Source: Closterium sp. Naga37s-1
Lineage: Eukaryota; Streptophyta; Zygnematophyceae; Desmidiales; Closteriaceae
NCBI GenBank assembly: GCA_947471745.1
Contig: CANJKZ010000955.1
Span: forward strand, 186,001 to 250,000
DNA: 64,000 bases
Direction: 5' to 3'
Part shown: positions 23,113 through 35,888 of the stretch, one piece after another
Layout: each line of letters starts with the position of its first letter
Numbering within the stretch: the stretch's first letter is position 1
Translations under genes and position numbers: made by a program
The notes under the pieces: generated by a model
Database searches by the model: none
Seen by the model: only the letters and a program-made list of their open reading frames with translations
Told to the model about the DNA's origin: nothing

Positions 23113-23328
23113 TGTCAGAAGTAGTAGTAGTACGGCCTAGGCTTAGTAGCCTAGGCCACAGTAGGACTAGTAACGAGGAGCCAAGTACGAGCTAGGATTG
23201 TGTGCAGGAACAGAATTGAGAAGGAATGATTGAACTAGCAAGCAGCAGGATACAAATAGCAAACCCTAAGGGGCTGTACTCACTATTGAGTACCCCACTG
23301 CAGGCTACACAAACAACATATTCTGACA
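23113..23328 (-). repeat. E4 5' LTR
   Basis: 216 bp, identical by eye to the other copy. It adjoins the PBS at 23102-23112. Confidence 0.95.
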
Positions 23329-26300
23329 GCTGCTGCTCGCCTTGCTGTGCGCCGCCACTTACCGACCGCTGAGCGTGCGCATTTTAGTCAGTACAAGAGT
23401 GCTAAGACCTTGTACGACGCTGTCGTTGCACGCTACTCTTCCCCTGCCACTGCTGCCCTTAGCCGCCTCATCCTGCCGTACCTCTTCCCTGACCTCGCCG
23501 CTTTTCCCACAGTCGCTGACCTCATTACGCACCTTCGCACTAGTGACATTCGCTACCGCGCTGCGCTTCCTGCTGAGTTCTGCGCCAAGAACCCCCCCCC
23601 TATGTACATCACCCTCTACTACATAGTCACCCGGCTCCCTGACACCCTTCGCTCGGTCAGGGACCACTTCCTCTCTGTTTGCCCCACCACCCTCACCGTT
23701 GACCTCCTCGAGGAGCGCCTCCTAGCAGCAGAAAAGAGTATAGTCGCTGTAGGAGCCTCTCGTGGTGACCCTCGTACCCCTGTCTTTGAGGGGTGCTCCC
23801 CCTCCCCCCTCTTGCCCTCTGTTGCCTCTGCTGCTGCGGCCGACCACGTTGGTCCTGAGTCGGTCGGCGCGGCGTCTGCCCCTAGCAGAAGACGCCGCTC
23901 AGGCAAGGGCAAGGGGGGCAAGGGCGCTGTAGGAGCTGGCGGGGGCGGTGGAGGCGGCGGTGGAGGCGGCGGAGGGGGTGGGGGTGGCGGTGGGAGTGGT
24001 GGCGGGAGTGGGGGCACTAGTGGCGGCAGTGGAGGCGGAGGAGGCGGCGGCGGTGGCGGTGCGAGCGGAGGTGGTGGAGGTGGAGGCGGTGGTGGAGGTA
24101 GCGGCGGCGGAGGTGGAGCTGGTCGGGGCGGCTCTTCGCAGAGGGTCGGCTCCGGTGGTGGTCAGCGCCAGCAGCAGCAGCAGCAGCGCACTCGTGAGAC
24201 CCCTTCCCCCCACCAGCTTCGTGAGTGGTACACTGCTCGTCAGCGGGGTTGGGGTGCTGGCCCCTGTACCTACGTTCTACGTACAGGCGACCGCACGGGT
24301 GAGCAGTGTGGGGGACCGCACTCCACCCAGCGCTGCTTCGGCCGCCTGACGGACGCTTGGCGTCACCAGTTCCCCGACGCTACTGAGATCCCTCGCTGGG
24401 GCGAGATGTTTAGGGCGGGTGTTGCGATCTTTGATCTTGATTATGATGCTATTCTTGCTGCAATGTATGCTGTGACTATTAGTGATGAGGGTGACTCTTA
24501 CCGGTGTTTTCCGCCTAACCCGGGCATTGAGGCTGCTGCTCTAGGTGCTGGTGAGGCTGCTGCTCTAGGTGCCAGTGAGCCTGCTGCCCCAGGTGCTGGT
24601 GAGTCTGCGCTCTCAGGTACCGCGTCGGCTCCGGCCACCCACACCTTCGAGACCGCACCACGCTTACGCCGCTTAGGCGGCCAGTGGTAGTCTCCCTGGC
24701 AGACCCCTCTAGGGGTCCTGTCCTTGCCCACTTCTCCACTGTTCTACCGTGTCCGGCGGCCCCTTCTGGCACCCTGTCGGGTCTTTACCTCCCCTCGTTC
24801 TCTACGAACTTGGTGAGTGGTGCTGACCTCCAGGATGGAGGGGTTCACCAGTTCACTCCTGCGAGTCAGCGAGTGACCCACTGTACCTGTGCTCGGACGG
24901 GCCGTCACTTGGCCACGTTTACCCGTCAGCCGGGGTCGAGCCTGTACACACTGACTACTGAGTCTCCTCCGGTCGCTGAGTTTGCTCAGGTAGCCGCGTC
25001 GGGTCAGGTGTTTGCTGCGGCGTCCAGGTCTGGTCCTGAGTCTGCCCCCTGCTCGTGTCGTCTCCTGTCTCACCAGACTCTCCTCTGGCACCACCGCCTT
25101 GGTCACCCCTCCCTGCCTCGTCTTCGAGGCATGGCCTCCCGTGTCCTTGTCTCTGGTCTCCCCCGGTCCCTCCCTCCCCTTCCTCCGGGGCCTGCCCCCA
25201 CCTGCGTTCCCTGCGTCGAGGGGCGGCAGCGCGCTGCTCCTCACTCCTCCGAGTTTCCTCCGACAGAGGCTCCGCTGCAGACGCTTCACATGGACGTGTG
25301 GGGCCCAGCCCGCGTCCGTGGACAGGGTCACGAGCGTTACTTCCTGCTGGTGGTTGACGACTACTCGCGTTACACCGCAGTCTTCCCCTTGCGCAGCAAG
25401 GGTGAGGTCACTGAGGTGTTGATCGCCTGGATCCGCGCAGCTCATCTCCAGCTCAGAGAGAGTTTCGGCTCGGACTTTCCTGTTCTGCGTCTGCACTCTG
25501 ACAGAGGCAGAGAGTTCTCCTCTGACCTTCTGCGAGCCTTCTGTCGTGCACGAGGCATCCGCCAGACCTTCACGCTTCCGGACTCTCCGCAGCAAAATGG
25601 GATTGCTGAGCGCCGCATTGGCATGGTCATGGACGTCGCTCGTACGTCCATGGTCCATGCGGCTGCCCCCCATTTTCTGTGGCCGTTTGCGGTTCGGTAC
25701 GCGGCGCATCAGATCAACCTTCAGCCCCGGGTCTCCATGCCGGAGACCTCCCCTGCTTTGCTGTGGACGGGGAAGGTTGGCGATGCGTCTGCGTTCCGTG
25801 TCTGGGGATCTCGGGCGTTTGTCCGCGACTTGTCTGCGGACAAGCTGTCCCCTCGTGCTGTTCCCTGCGTCTTCCTTGGCTTCCTCCCTGACGCGCCGGG
25901 CTGGCAGTTCTACCACCCCACCTCTCGCCGTGTTCTGTCCTCCCAGGACGTCACCTTTGACGAGTCGGTTCCCTACTACCGTCTCTTCCCCTACCGCACT
26001 GCGTCCCTCCCCTCCCCGCCGCTCTTCCTTACGCCAGGTCCCCCTCCGGTAGACCCCCTCCCCCCTCAGGGTCCTGCCCCCTCGGGTGTGTCTCAGGTAG
26101 ACGCAGTCGACCCTGTCGAGGTAGCTGTTGACTCTGGTGCTGCTAGGGGTGCTGAGCCTGCGGGTGCTGGGTCTGGGGGTTCTGAGCCTGGAGGTGCTGA
26201 CTCTGGGGGTGCTGAGCCTGGGGGTGCTACGCCTGGGGGTGCTGCGTCTGGGGGTGCTGAGCCTGGGGGTGCTGCGTCTGGGGGTGCGGAGTCTGAGGGT

Positions 26301-28486
26301 ACTGGACCTGCTCGTGTGGCGTCTGGCGGTGCTGGGCCTGGAGGTTCTTCGGGTGCTTCGTCCCGGCGGGAGGTACTCTCTCCACAGGAGCTGCGTGAGT
26401 GGTTTGCCCGGCGCTGGAGGCGAGCTGCTGGAGCTGGAGGTGCTGCCGGTGCTGGAGGTTCTGCTGCTGCTGAGGGTGCTGGTGCCGCGGGTCCCGGAGG
26501 TGCTAGTACTGGGAGTACTGGAGCTGCTGGGCCTGCGGGTGCTTCTCGTACTGGAGCTGGTGGTGCTGCGGGCGTCGGTGCTACTGAGGGTGCTGGAGCT
26601 GGACCCGCTGCATCTTCTGGTGGTCCGGCTGGAGCTGGAGCTGCTGGGGGTGTTGGCGCTGAGGGTGCCTCTGGTGCTGGTGCCTCTGAGGGTACTGGAG
26701 TTGGCGCTGCTGGAGCTGGGGGTGCTGCTGGCGCTGGTGCTGTCGTTCAGGGTGCTGGTGCTATCCCTTCTGGTGCTGGTGGTGCTGAGCGACCGCGGCC
26801 GTACTTCGTTCCGCTCCTTGAGCAGGTTCTTGGTCTTCCGCCCTCTGCTAGTCCGGCTCCTCCCTTAGAGTATCCACCACCTGTCCAGTCTGAGTCACAG
26901 TTACAGCCTACCTCTCCTCTGCCTGCTCCTTCTCCCTACACTGGTCCTACTGGAGGTCTTGCTGAGCGTCGTGAGCCTGCGTCTCGTCCTGCATCGCCTG
27001 TCCGTGCTGCTCGCACTAGTAGTCGTGGTTCGCGTCAGCGTCCTCCCCCTGTCCCCGGCACGCACCGGATGTCTCTGCGTCCCTCCACTGCTCCGCTGCG
27101 TGCCCCTTTGCCTTCTCCTCCTGAGTCTTCTCTTCCTGTTCTTGCTGACCCGGAGTCGGACTCCCTTCGTGTTGCCAGTCCTGCTGTCACGCGTCTCCTT
27201 ACTACTGTCGTCACTGACCCTTCCTTTGAGTCCGCTGCTGCGTCTGCCTTAGTTTCTGAGCTTGTCGACTTCGCTGCTCGCTGTCGCCTAGACTACGCTG
27301 CTAGTCTTGTCGCTGAGTCTGAGTCTGTCTGTCCTCCGTCCGTCGGGGGTGAGTGTGCCCTTGGCACGGACGTCCTTGAGGACAGGCAGGAGGAGTTCCA
27401 GTGCTTTGCTGCTGCTTCACCTCATCTCGTGTCCATGCTGCTTGCCCTTGAGGGAGACCCGGATGCACCAGACATCCCGACTCCGCGCTCTTACGCGGAG
27501 GCGATAAAGGGTCCCTACTCCTCTCAGTGGCAGGCAGCCATGGATGCAGAGATGGCTTCCTGGAAGTCCACAGGCACCTACGTCGACGAGGTTCCCCCTC
27601 CTGGGGCGAACATCGTCAGTGGCATGTGGATTTTCAGGGTGAAGCGGCCGCCGGGTTCTCCGCCTGTCTTCAAGGCGCGCTACGTGGCTCGTGGCTTCAG
27701 TCAGCGGCAGGGAGTTGACTACTTTCAGACCTTCTCTCCCACCCCGAAGATGACCACTCTTCGGGTACTGCTGCACATAGCCGCTCACCGTGACTACGAG
27801 CTTCACTCTCTTGACTTCAGCACTGCTTTCTTGCAGGGCAGCCTGCACGAGGAGATCTGGCTGCGCCGCCCACCTGGCTTCATTGGGTCTTTTCCTCCTG
27901 GTACCCAGTGGAGCCTCCGGCGACCAGTCTACGGTCTCCGCCAGGCACCTCGTGAGTGGCACGACACACTGAGGACTACACTTGCGGCTCTTGGGTTTGC
28001 TCCTTCTACTGCCGACCCGTCGCTGTTTCTGCGCACCGACACTTCTTTGCCGCCGTTCTACATCCTCGTGTACGTCGACGACTTGGTCTTTGCCACAGCT
28101 GACACTGCTGGACTCGCCCACGTGAAGTCCGAGCTGCAGAAGAGACACACGTGCACAGACCTGGGTGAACTGCGCAGCTACCTTGGCTTGCAGATCACCC
28201 GGGACAGAGCACAGCGCACCATTACCCTGACTCAGTCACACATGGTGCAGCAGGTCCTTCAGCGCTTCGGCTTCACGTACTCCTTGCCTCAGGCCACTCC
28301 TCTGTCTACTCGCCACTCGCTCTCAGCTCTGCCTTCGGATGAGTCCGTAGAGTCGAGTGGCCCGTACCCAGAGCTTGTTGGCTGCCTCATGTACCTGATG
28401 ACCTGCACTCGACCTGACCTTGCATACCCTCTTAGCATTCTGGCACGCTATGTTGCTCCTGGGAGACACAAACCAGAGCACATGGC

Positions 28487-29305
28487 TGTTATAGTCACAA
28501 TAGGCTTGAATGTGCCTAAAACGAAAGATAGAGAGCACAGACGGATTTCTGCACAGCGGCTTCAAACGTTGATAGCGTTCTGCTCACAGCTGCAAATGAC
28601 TTGATTCAAATTTGATCTGGAGCGTCTTCACGTCGTCTACAATTAGCAATTTAGATTGCACGATTTGATAAAGAATTGACGACACAGCGTCGGTTTGAAC
28701 GAACGGTACTATGGCAGCCACTATAGTCTTAGAACACAAGATAGGAAGAGTTACGAGTTGGGAATGACTCCCAGCTCCTACAAACCCCAAGAGCCGAGGT
28801 ACAGTGATGTGGAACAGTGCCACACTGTCCCCAACCACGAAGGGTCTCGAAACTACCCTTCACTAGGGCCTACACCAAGTGAAATGTTACACTACACAAA
28901 GTAATGTAACTATCTTCAATATCTTGAGGTGTACCCTTTTGGCGAGCTTCGAAATCACTTGAGGCTTGACACCAAGGCTCGGGCTCTTCATCACAAACTC
29001 ATCCTTGAGTTCTTGATGGGTCTGCTGCACACACCTGCGACACGCCGAACGTTCGACACAGGACAAAATAGAAACCGCGCACGACAAAATAGAAACCGCG
29101 CGCGAGACACAAACGACCGCGTAACACGCGTCTAGCGATAACTCGCTATTGACTCGACACACACACTCGACATCATGACTCAACATTCACACACAATTAT
29201 AAGCATGAAATATATATTATCCCATGCCCTCATACCATTCCATACACACACACATTCACGCACACGGACAACAAGCCGAGTGCAAACCGTAGGGTTGCAC
29301 CAACA
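28487..29305 (-). repeat. E5 3' LTR
   Basis: 819 bp, TG...CA. Contains a direct repeat with ACAAAATAGAAACCGCGC near 29062-29101. Confidence 0.95.
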
Positions 29306-29346
29306 AACTCCCCCTCGGATTGTTGGCCTTAGGATATGTTGCTCTC

Positions 29347-32300
29347 TCAGTTCAGAGCCATCCCAGCCAGCTTGCAACACTTCCAATGCTGCTGCTCCAC
29401 CAGCCTCTTGGTCATCATGTCAGCCGGCTGCCCCGTGGTCTTCACGTAGCGCAACTCAACTTCACCCGCGGTTACCATGCTCCTCGTCCAATGCCACTTC
29501 ACCCTCATGTGCTTCGTGAGTCCATGCAACACAGGGTTCTTAGCAAGAGCAATGGCACCCTGGCTGTCACAGTACAGTGGGGTAGGTCCTTGCTGCTCCT
29601 CCCCCAATTCAGCCAACAAACGCCGCTGCCACACAATCTCCCGTACGGCACGGAAGAGTGCCATGTACTCGGACTCCACCGAGCTCAAAGCTTGGTCAAC
29701 CTGCTTCTTGCTCTCCCAAGCAGTTGGGCCTCCACCAACACAGCATATGAAGCCTCCCACACTTGTCATGTCCTCTGGTTCTGATGCATATGAAGCATCC
29801 GAGTAGGCGGTGAGGAACAAACGCCCGGGTTCAACACCATCCGCGCCCTTTTGGCGCCTTTGTGCCGCCGCCGAGTATTGCAGCCCAACGGTCGGTGTTT
29901 GGCCAAGATACTTGGCCACCCTCATTCCAGCTGCTACCTGCTCCTCATTAGGGCATTGCACAACCCTAGCCAGCTGCCCGGTAGCAAACGCGACGTCCGG
30001 TCGGGTGTTTACCGCCGCATACATGAGGCTGCCCACCAACGAGTGAAATCGGCGCCTCTCCTCTTCACCAACGCTCTCCTCCTCTGGTCCCTTCACACAC
30101 TTGAACCCAGAGGGAAAGGGTGTAGCCACATGGCCTTCACTCTGCCCAAAGTTGGCAGCCAATGCCTCCAGGTACTTTCGTTGATGCACCCGCATGCACC
30201 GCTTCTCCACATCTCGTTCGATGTGGAGCCCAAGGTAGAAGCTCACGTCACCAAGGGCCTTGCACTTGAACTTGTCTTGAAGCTTCAGCATCACCTCCTT
30301 CACAAGGTCAGAAGAGGGTGAGAAAATGAGGATGTCATCCACATAAACCACCATGAAACTCCTCTGCTCCCCCTCGACAAGCATGAACAAGGAGTGATCG
30401 GCCGTTGAGGGAGTGAAGCCGATCCCCTCCAACACTTCGCGCAGCTTCATGTACCATTGCCTAGGGGCCTGCTTCAGCCCATAGAGGGCCTTCTTCAGCT
30501 TCCACACTCTGCCACTACCATCATCAAACCCCTCTGGCTGCGCCATAAAAATCTCCTCCTCAAGGATGCCGTTAAGGAATGCCGTTACGATGTCCATTTG
30601 CTTTACTACCCATCACTTGATGGCGGCTCCTGCGAATAGGGTTCGCAGCGTCGTCGGCTTCACCACAGGGGCAAACAGCTCCTTGAAGTCCACCTTCTCC
30701 TTCTGCTGGTACCCCTTGGCTACAAGCCTAGACTTGTAGCGCTCGATCTTGCCGTCGGCATCCGACTTGATTTTGAAGAGCCACTTGGACGTTATCGCCG
30801 TACGCCCCTCCGGTAGCTCCACCAATTCAAACGTGTCATTCTCCTCGATGCTCTTCAGCTCACTCTCCATGGCCTTCTTCCACTCCTCAGCATCACTACT
30901 CTCCAAAGCCTCCTTGAGAGTTGCTGGTTCTCCCGGCATCTCCACCGGAGAGAAGAACGCGAAGGCACACTCCTCGTAGTCACTCTCCTCGTCGTCTCCG
31001 ACCATCATTGCCGCTCCGGCCAGGGCTGTCTTGCCCTGCTTTCCCGGCGCGTCATAGGTCAGCCTATTAGGGGGTTGAACTCTCCTCTTCCCCCTTCCTT
31101 CCTCCTCAGCTGCAGGGACTTGAAGGCCTTGGCGTTGCTGCGGTGTGGCTCGAATGCGTGGAGCACTCGTAGTACGGGAAGGGAGTGACGGTGCACGCTC
31201 GCTCACTTGCTGCACCTCCTCCTCTTCTTCCTCTGCATCATTGGCCTCCTCTCCCCCATTCACAAGGGAGGATTGCCTTGTGGTTGTGCTGCCGCTGCTC
31301 AGCTCCAAAGGCAGCTCCACATGCTCCAAACCGGAACTCTTCACCTCCCCAAACCGCACGCCTATCTTCACCTCATTCTCCGCCTTCCAATCCTTGTACA
31401 TGAAGTTCTCCATGAACTTGCAGTCCCTGCTCACCAAGAACTTCTTAGTGAATGGGTCCCAAAGAAGCCATCCCTTGCTGTTTTGAGCCATGCCCAAGTG
31501 CACGGCCCACACCGCCTTGGCACCAAGCTTGTTGTGCCGAAGATGCTTAGGCACGAGCGCCATGCACATGCACCCGAACACCCGAAGCATATCCACCTTT
31601 GGCTTCCTTCCTAGCCACTCCACATAGGGCACCCATTTGTCTGCTCCCACATGAGTCAAGGCTCTGTTCTTGGCCACACACGCGCTCCGCACCGCATCAG
31701 GCCAGAAATAGTCGGGTAGCCCGGCTTCAATGAGCAACCCGCGTGCCGCCTCCGTGATTGTGCGGTTCGCTCGCTCGGCGATGCCGTTCATTGCAGGGGA
31801 GTATGGCATGGTGAGGGAGTGCCGAATACCATTCTTCTTCAGCCACAACCCAAACTCCTTGCTCAGGAACTCTCCCCCTCGATCGGTGCGGATTGACTTG
31901 ACTAGACGGTCTTGTTGCCGCTCCACCATCGGGAACCAATCCGTCTTCAACGTTTCAGCCACGTCGCTCTTCTTGGCCAGCACGTACACCCAAGTCATGC
32001 GGGTGTAGACGTCGACAATGGTGAGAAAATACTCAGCTCCAGCAGCTCCAAGCTTCAGGGGGGCCACCACGTCCATCACCACCTCATCAAGCGGTGCCTT
32101 TGCCGTTGCCTCCGAACTAGGGAACGGAAACCGGGTGAACTTGGCTTGAATGCACGTCGGGCAGCCAAGCACCTCATCGGGCTCCCCCTTCACACGTATG
32201 CCAGCAACCATCTCATTCTTCACTAGCTGCTGCAAGATGGGCAGGGCCACATGCCCCATGCGCCGATGCAAGGTGAGCCAATCACACTCCCCCGTAGCCG

Positions 32301-34116
32301 AAGTTGGATTGGAGAATGCCGCGCTCGCAATAGCGCCCCACATACTCTCTCCGTAGTCCTCCTCCGCTGCTGCCTCTGGGTTCTCCTCACCCTTTTGCTG
32401 CTCCTTGGTTGCTGCACCACTCTCCTTAGGTTCACTAAACTTGCTGGTCCCTCCAGGTTTGCTCTTCTTGAGCTCATTCTCCTTAGCGCGACCGTTCGCG
32501 CCATCGTCGCTACCGACCGCTCCATCCTTGGTGCTGATGCTTGCTGCCACTTGCCTCTCCTTAGGCATAGGGACCACTGGGATCTGCCACATCTCGTTGT
32601 AGACATCCCTGTCCTCATGAAGGTCCCAAAGAATTCGATCGCCAAGCCTTGCGGTGTAGGTCTTGGCTCCCTTCGAGTTCGTGTCCATGCCGGCCTTTGC
32701 CAACCGCCGCACGGAAATCAGGTTTGCAGCAAGGCTGGGCACCCAAAGCACGTTCTTGAGGCCCACCATCTTCCCATCAGCACCCTTGAACATGGCCTTG
32801 CCCATGCCTTTCACCTCTGCTCGCTGCCCCAAAGCCGATGTGACATGCTTCACCGGTGACGGCTCGAGTTCGGTGAGCAAGTCCGGGCGAGGTGTCATGC
32901 TATAGGTAGCGCCACTATCAATCACCCAATAGTCCAGGGGGTGTAGGGTCACCTTCCCCACAGCTGCTGGCTCCTCAAAGCCTTCATCCTTCTCTGGACC
33001 AGCCGGTACTTGCGTCGACACGAAGTAGAATAGACCCGGGTATCGATCGTCGCTCGGGTCCTTGTCGTTGTCTCCGCTCTTCATGTTTGCAGCTCCGCCA
33101 CCGCGACCGCCACGGCCTCCACGGCCTCGTCCTCTCCCTCCTCCTGCTCCTCTACCCTCTTGGCCTTGAGCAGGGGTCCAACCATCAGGGAGTTTGTAGC
33201 AGTCGCGCCACATGTGTCCGCTCTTGTGGCAATAGTGACACTCGCCGTCGAATCGGCCGCGACCGCGTCCGTAGCTCTTGTCGTCGCTGCCGTAACCGCC
33301 ACTCCTGCGGCCTCCGCCGAAGTTGCTGCCACCAAACCTTCCTCCCCCTCGTCCTCTGCCTCTTCCTCAACCATATCCACGGCCGATGCTCGCTGCCCCA
33401 GCGCCATCCGCACTCGCCAACTCACGGCGGCGGAAATCCTCTTGAAGGATAGCTCGCTTCACGTCTTCAAGCGAGAGGCGGGGCAAGTCGCGATTAAGGT
33501 TGATGATGAGCGAGGACCATGACTCTGGGAGTAAGGCCAGCAACTTGGTCTTCTTTTGGAGCTCACTGTAGTTCAAATCAGCTCCCTCAAGCCGCGTCAA
33601 CAAGTCGAAGAATTTCTGCACCCCTTCTTCAACCGCTTCGTCTTCTTCAATTCGTAGTGCCGCCATTTGTCGTTCCAATACCACCGCTACCGCCGCTGTT
33701 GCAGGAGCATGTACACCCTTGAGAGCAGCCCATGCCTTTGGTCCTTTCTCTGGTTCACGCTGGAATGGCTTGATGTGACGGATCTGACTGCTCCCCAACG
33801 CTTGCCCAAGTAAGAGATAGCCTTGTGCGCTCTTCCGCACCCACGGGCTCTTCTCCGGGTCGTTCTCGGGGCGCTTCTCCGTTCCTTCCATCACCTCCAG
33901 CAGGTCATAGTGGTCAAAGATGTTCTCCATCTTGAAGGACCATTCAGCAAAGTTGTCACCGTTGAACTTGTCAAGCCCAAACACCCTAGGCTCATCCCTA
34001 GGTGGGCCAAGACTTGGTTGCATGGGCGCCATGGCTGAATCACGGGGTTGGCCTTGAGCTTGAGCTTCTCCACTGCCACCAGCACCTCTGCCACCCCTTT
34101 CCTCAGGTCCAGACAT
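29347..34116 (-). pseudogene. E5 gag-pol polyprotein with two in-frame TGA codons
   Basis: The likely start is ATG 34116, since the frame upstream to 34149 only has a GTG inside the PBS. Gag runs to a TGA at 33367-33369. The same frame goes on with a Gly/Arg-rich stretch and the classical knuckle CHYCHKSGHMWRDC, then protease (WVIDSGAT), integrase (MDVVAP, RTDRGGEF, NGIAERANR) and the first part of reverse transcriptase, up to a second TGA at 30613-30615. It then continues in the same frame with MDIVTAFLNG, YVDDILIFS and RNase H to 29347. All three blocks share one frame, so only the two TGA codons block the polyprotein. Both fit CGA-to-TGA change at methylated CpG. Confidence 0.9.
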
Positions 34117-34150
34117 TGTCGAAACTGCTCCAAGGGCCTCTGATACCACT

Positions 34151-34969
34151 TGTTATAGTCACAATAGGCTTGAATGTGCCTAAAACGAAAGATAGAGAGC
34201 ACAGACGGATTTCTGCATAGCGGCTTCAAACGTTGATAGCGTTCTGCTCACAGCTGCAAATGACTTGATTCAAATTTGATCTGGAGCGTCTTTACGTCGT
34301 CTACAATTAGCAATTTAGATTGCACGATTTGATAAAGAATTGACGACACAGCGTCGGTTTGAACGAACGGTACTATGGCAGCCACTATAGTCTTAGAACA
34401 CAAGATAGGAAGAGTTACGAGTTGGGAATGACTCCCAGCTCCTACAAACCCCAAGAGCCGAGGTACAGTGATGTGGAACAGTGCCACACTGTCCCCAACC
34501 ACGAAGGGTCTCGAAACTACCCTTCACTAGGGCCTACACCAAGTGAAATGTTACACTACACAAAGTAATGTAACTATCTTCAATATCTTGAGGTGTACCC
34601 TTTTGGCAAGCTTCGAAATCACTTGAGGCTTGACACCAAGGCTCGGGCTCTTCATCACAAACTCATCCTTGAGTTCTTGATGGGTCTGCTGCACACACCT
34701 GCGACACGCCGAACGTTCGACACAGGACAAAATAGAAACCGCGCACGACAAAATAGAAACCGCGCGCGAGACACAAACGACCTCGTAACACGCGTCTAGC
34801 GATAACTCGCTATTGACTCGACACACACACTCGACATCATGACTCAACATTCACACACAATTATAAGCATGAAATATATATTATCTCATGCCCTCATACC
34901 ATTCCATACACACACACATTCACGCACACGGACAACAAGCCGAGTGCAAACCGTAGGGTTGCACCAACA
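34151..34969 (-). repeat. E5 5' LTR
   Basis: 819 bp, about 0.6 percent different from the other copy by eye. Confidence 0.95.
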
Positions 34970-35754
34970 ATGGCTGCAGCGAAGAGGGTGTTGCGCTACT
35001 TGTGCAGTACGTCGGGCATGGGGCTTGTGCTTGGAGGGCGGAGTCCAGTGGTCCTCACTGGTCACGCAGACGCTTCTTGGGCTGACGACCAGGCTACGCA
35101 GCGGTCGTCACAGGGTTACACCTTCAGCCTTGGTTCCGGCTCTGTTTCGTGGTGGTCTACCCGCTCGTCTTCTGTTCTCGGCTCCAGTTGTGAGGCTGAG
35201 ATCTACGCAGGGGCCATGGCTGCACAGGAGCTACGCTGGCTCACTTACCTGCTGACTGACCTAGGAGAGCCGCCTCGTTCTCCTCCAGTTCTGTACTTAG
35301 ACAACAAGGCTATGCTGGCCTTGTGTCGGGAGCACAGACTGGAGCACAGAACGAAGCACATCGCTCTTCGCTACTTCCTTGCTCGTGAGCTGCAGCAGCG
35401 AGGTCAGCTGCGCCTTGCTTACGTGGCCTCTGAGGCCAACACTGCTGATATCTTCACCAAGGCACTTGCGCCTTGTGACCATCAGCGCTTCTGTACTCTG
35501 TTAGGTCTTGTACCTACCTTGCCTCACTTGCTCACTTCTTGACCTTGCTTGTACTGTTACATATATATATACCTGCTCTTGCTTGTTTAGCGTTATATAT
35601 ATGTGTGTACTCATGCATGTGAACTGGCCTTGTGGCCTTGAACTTGTGCTCAGAATGTGTGGTGACGTTGTGATCCACCCTGAGCTTGCTTTGCCTTGCT
35701 TTGCTTGACTGGTCTTGTGACCCCTTGTTCTCCCCCACTTTGCCTATGGGGGTG

Positions 35755-35883
35755 TGTCAAACCTATATGATCTAGCCTGTGTAGGCTGTAGCGGGTTAGA
35801 TACTAAGGGGTACACAATTCTAGGGTTTCGCATTTGTATCACTTTCATTCCTTAGTCATTCCATTCTCGTTCTAAGTTTCTCA
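35755..35883 (+). repeat. E3 3' LTR
   Basis: 129 bp, one base different from the 5' copy. The hairpin-forming polypurine tract precedes it. Confidence 0.95.
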
Positions 35884-35888
35884 GTTTT

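Larger units (their letters stand above)
21273..23328 (-). mobile_element. E4: non-coding LTR element nested in E3 gag
   Basis: 216-bp LTRs (21273-21488 and 23113-23328), identical by eye, with target duplication GCTGC at 21268-21272 and 23329-23333. The PBS is at 23102-23112 (minus) and the polypurine hairpin at 21489-21512. The 1.6-kb interior encodes no gag or pol. Long frames on both strands come from GC-rich repeats. Interior sequence near 21538-21660 matches E6 near 41815-41935. It is probably moved by proteins from an autonomous short-LTR element. Confidence 0.9.
28487..34969 (-). mobile_element. E5: Copia element with 819-bp LTRs nested in E3
   Basis: 819-bp LTRs (28487-29305 and 34151-34969) with at least five differences, mostly C/T, and target duplication ATGGC at 28482-28486 and 34970-34974. 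The PBS TGGTATCAGAGGCC lies two bases inside the 5' LTR, and the polypurine tract (GAGGGGGAGTT in sense) lies just inside the 3' LTR. Its protein is a different Copia lineage from the short-LTR elements, with a classical CCHC knuckle. It lacks the hairpin and tRNA box. Confidence 0.95.
21070..35542 (+). pseudogene. E3 gag-pol polyprotein, protease active site deleted
   Basis: Pieces are 21070-21272, 23334-28486 and 34975-35542, joined in frame across E4 and E5. The gag start, glycine-rich linker and knuckle-like motif are present. At about 24648 a 34-bp deletion relative to E7 removes the protease DSGA active site and shifts the frame; the gag frame then stops at 24690. The pol frame is open from 24684 with integrase (HSDRGREF, QQNGIAERR), the GAEPG-type linker, reverse transcriptase (YVDDLVFA) and, after E5, the rest of RNase H to 35542. 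TTC at both edges of the deletion suggests slippage between short repeats. This copy cannot make its own protease. Confidence 0.9.
19857..35883 (+). mobile_element. E3: Copia LTR retrotransposon carrying nested E4 and E5
   Basis: 129-bp LTRs (19857-19985 and 35755-35883) with one difference seen (CAC versus CGC) and target duplication GTTTT. The PBS is at 19986 and the polypurine hairpin at 35732-35754. Without E4, E5 and their duplications the element is about 7.5 kb, like E1, E2 and E7. Its LTR sequence is clearly different from those of E1 and of E2/E7, so it is a separate family. Confidence 0.95.

Noticed and set aside
22020-23124. Long overlapping frames on both strands inside E4 (over 350 codons)
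   Set aside because: They are Arg/Gly/Pro repeats made by GC-rich tandem repeats, open in several frames at once and without any domain.
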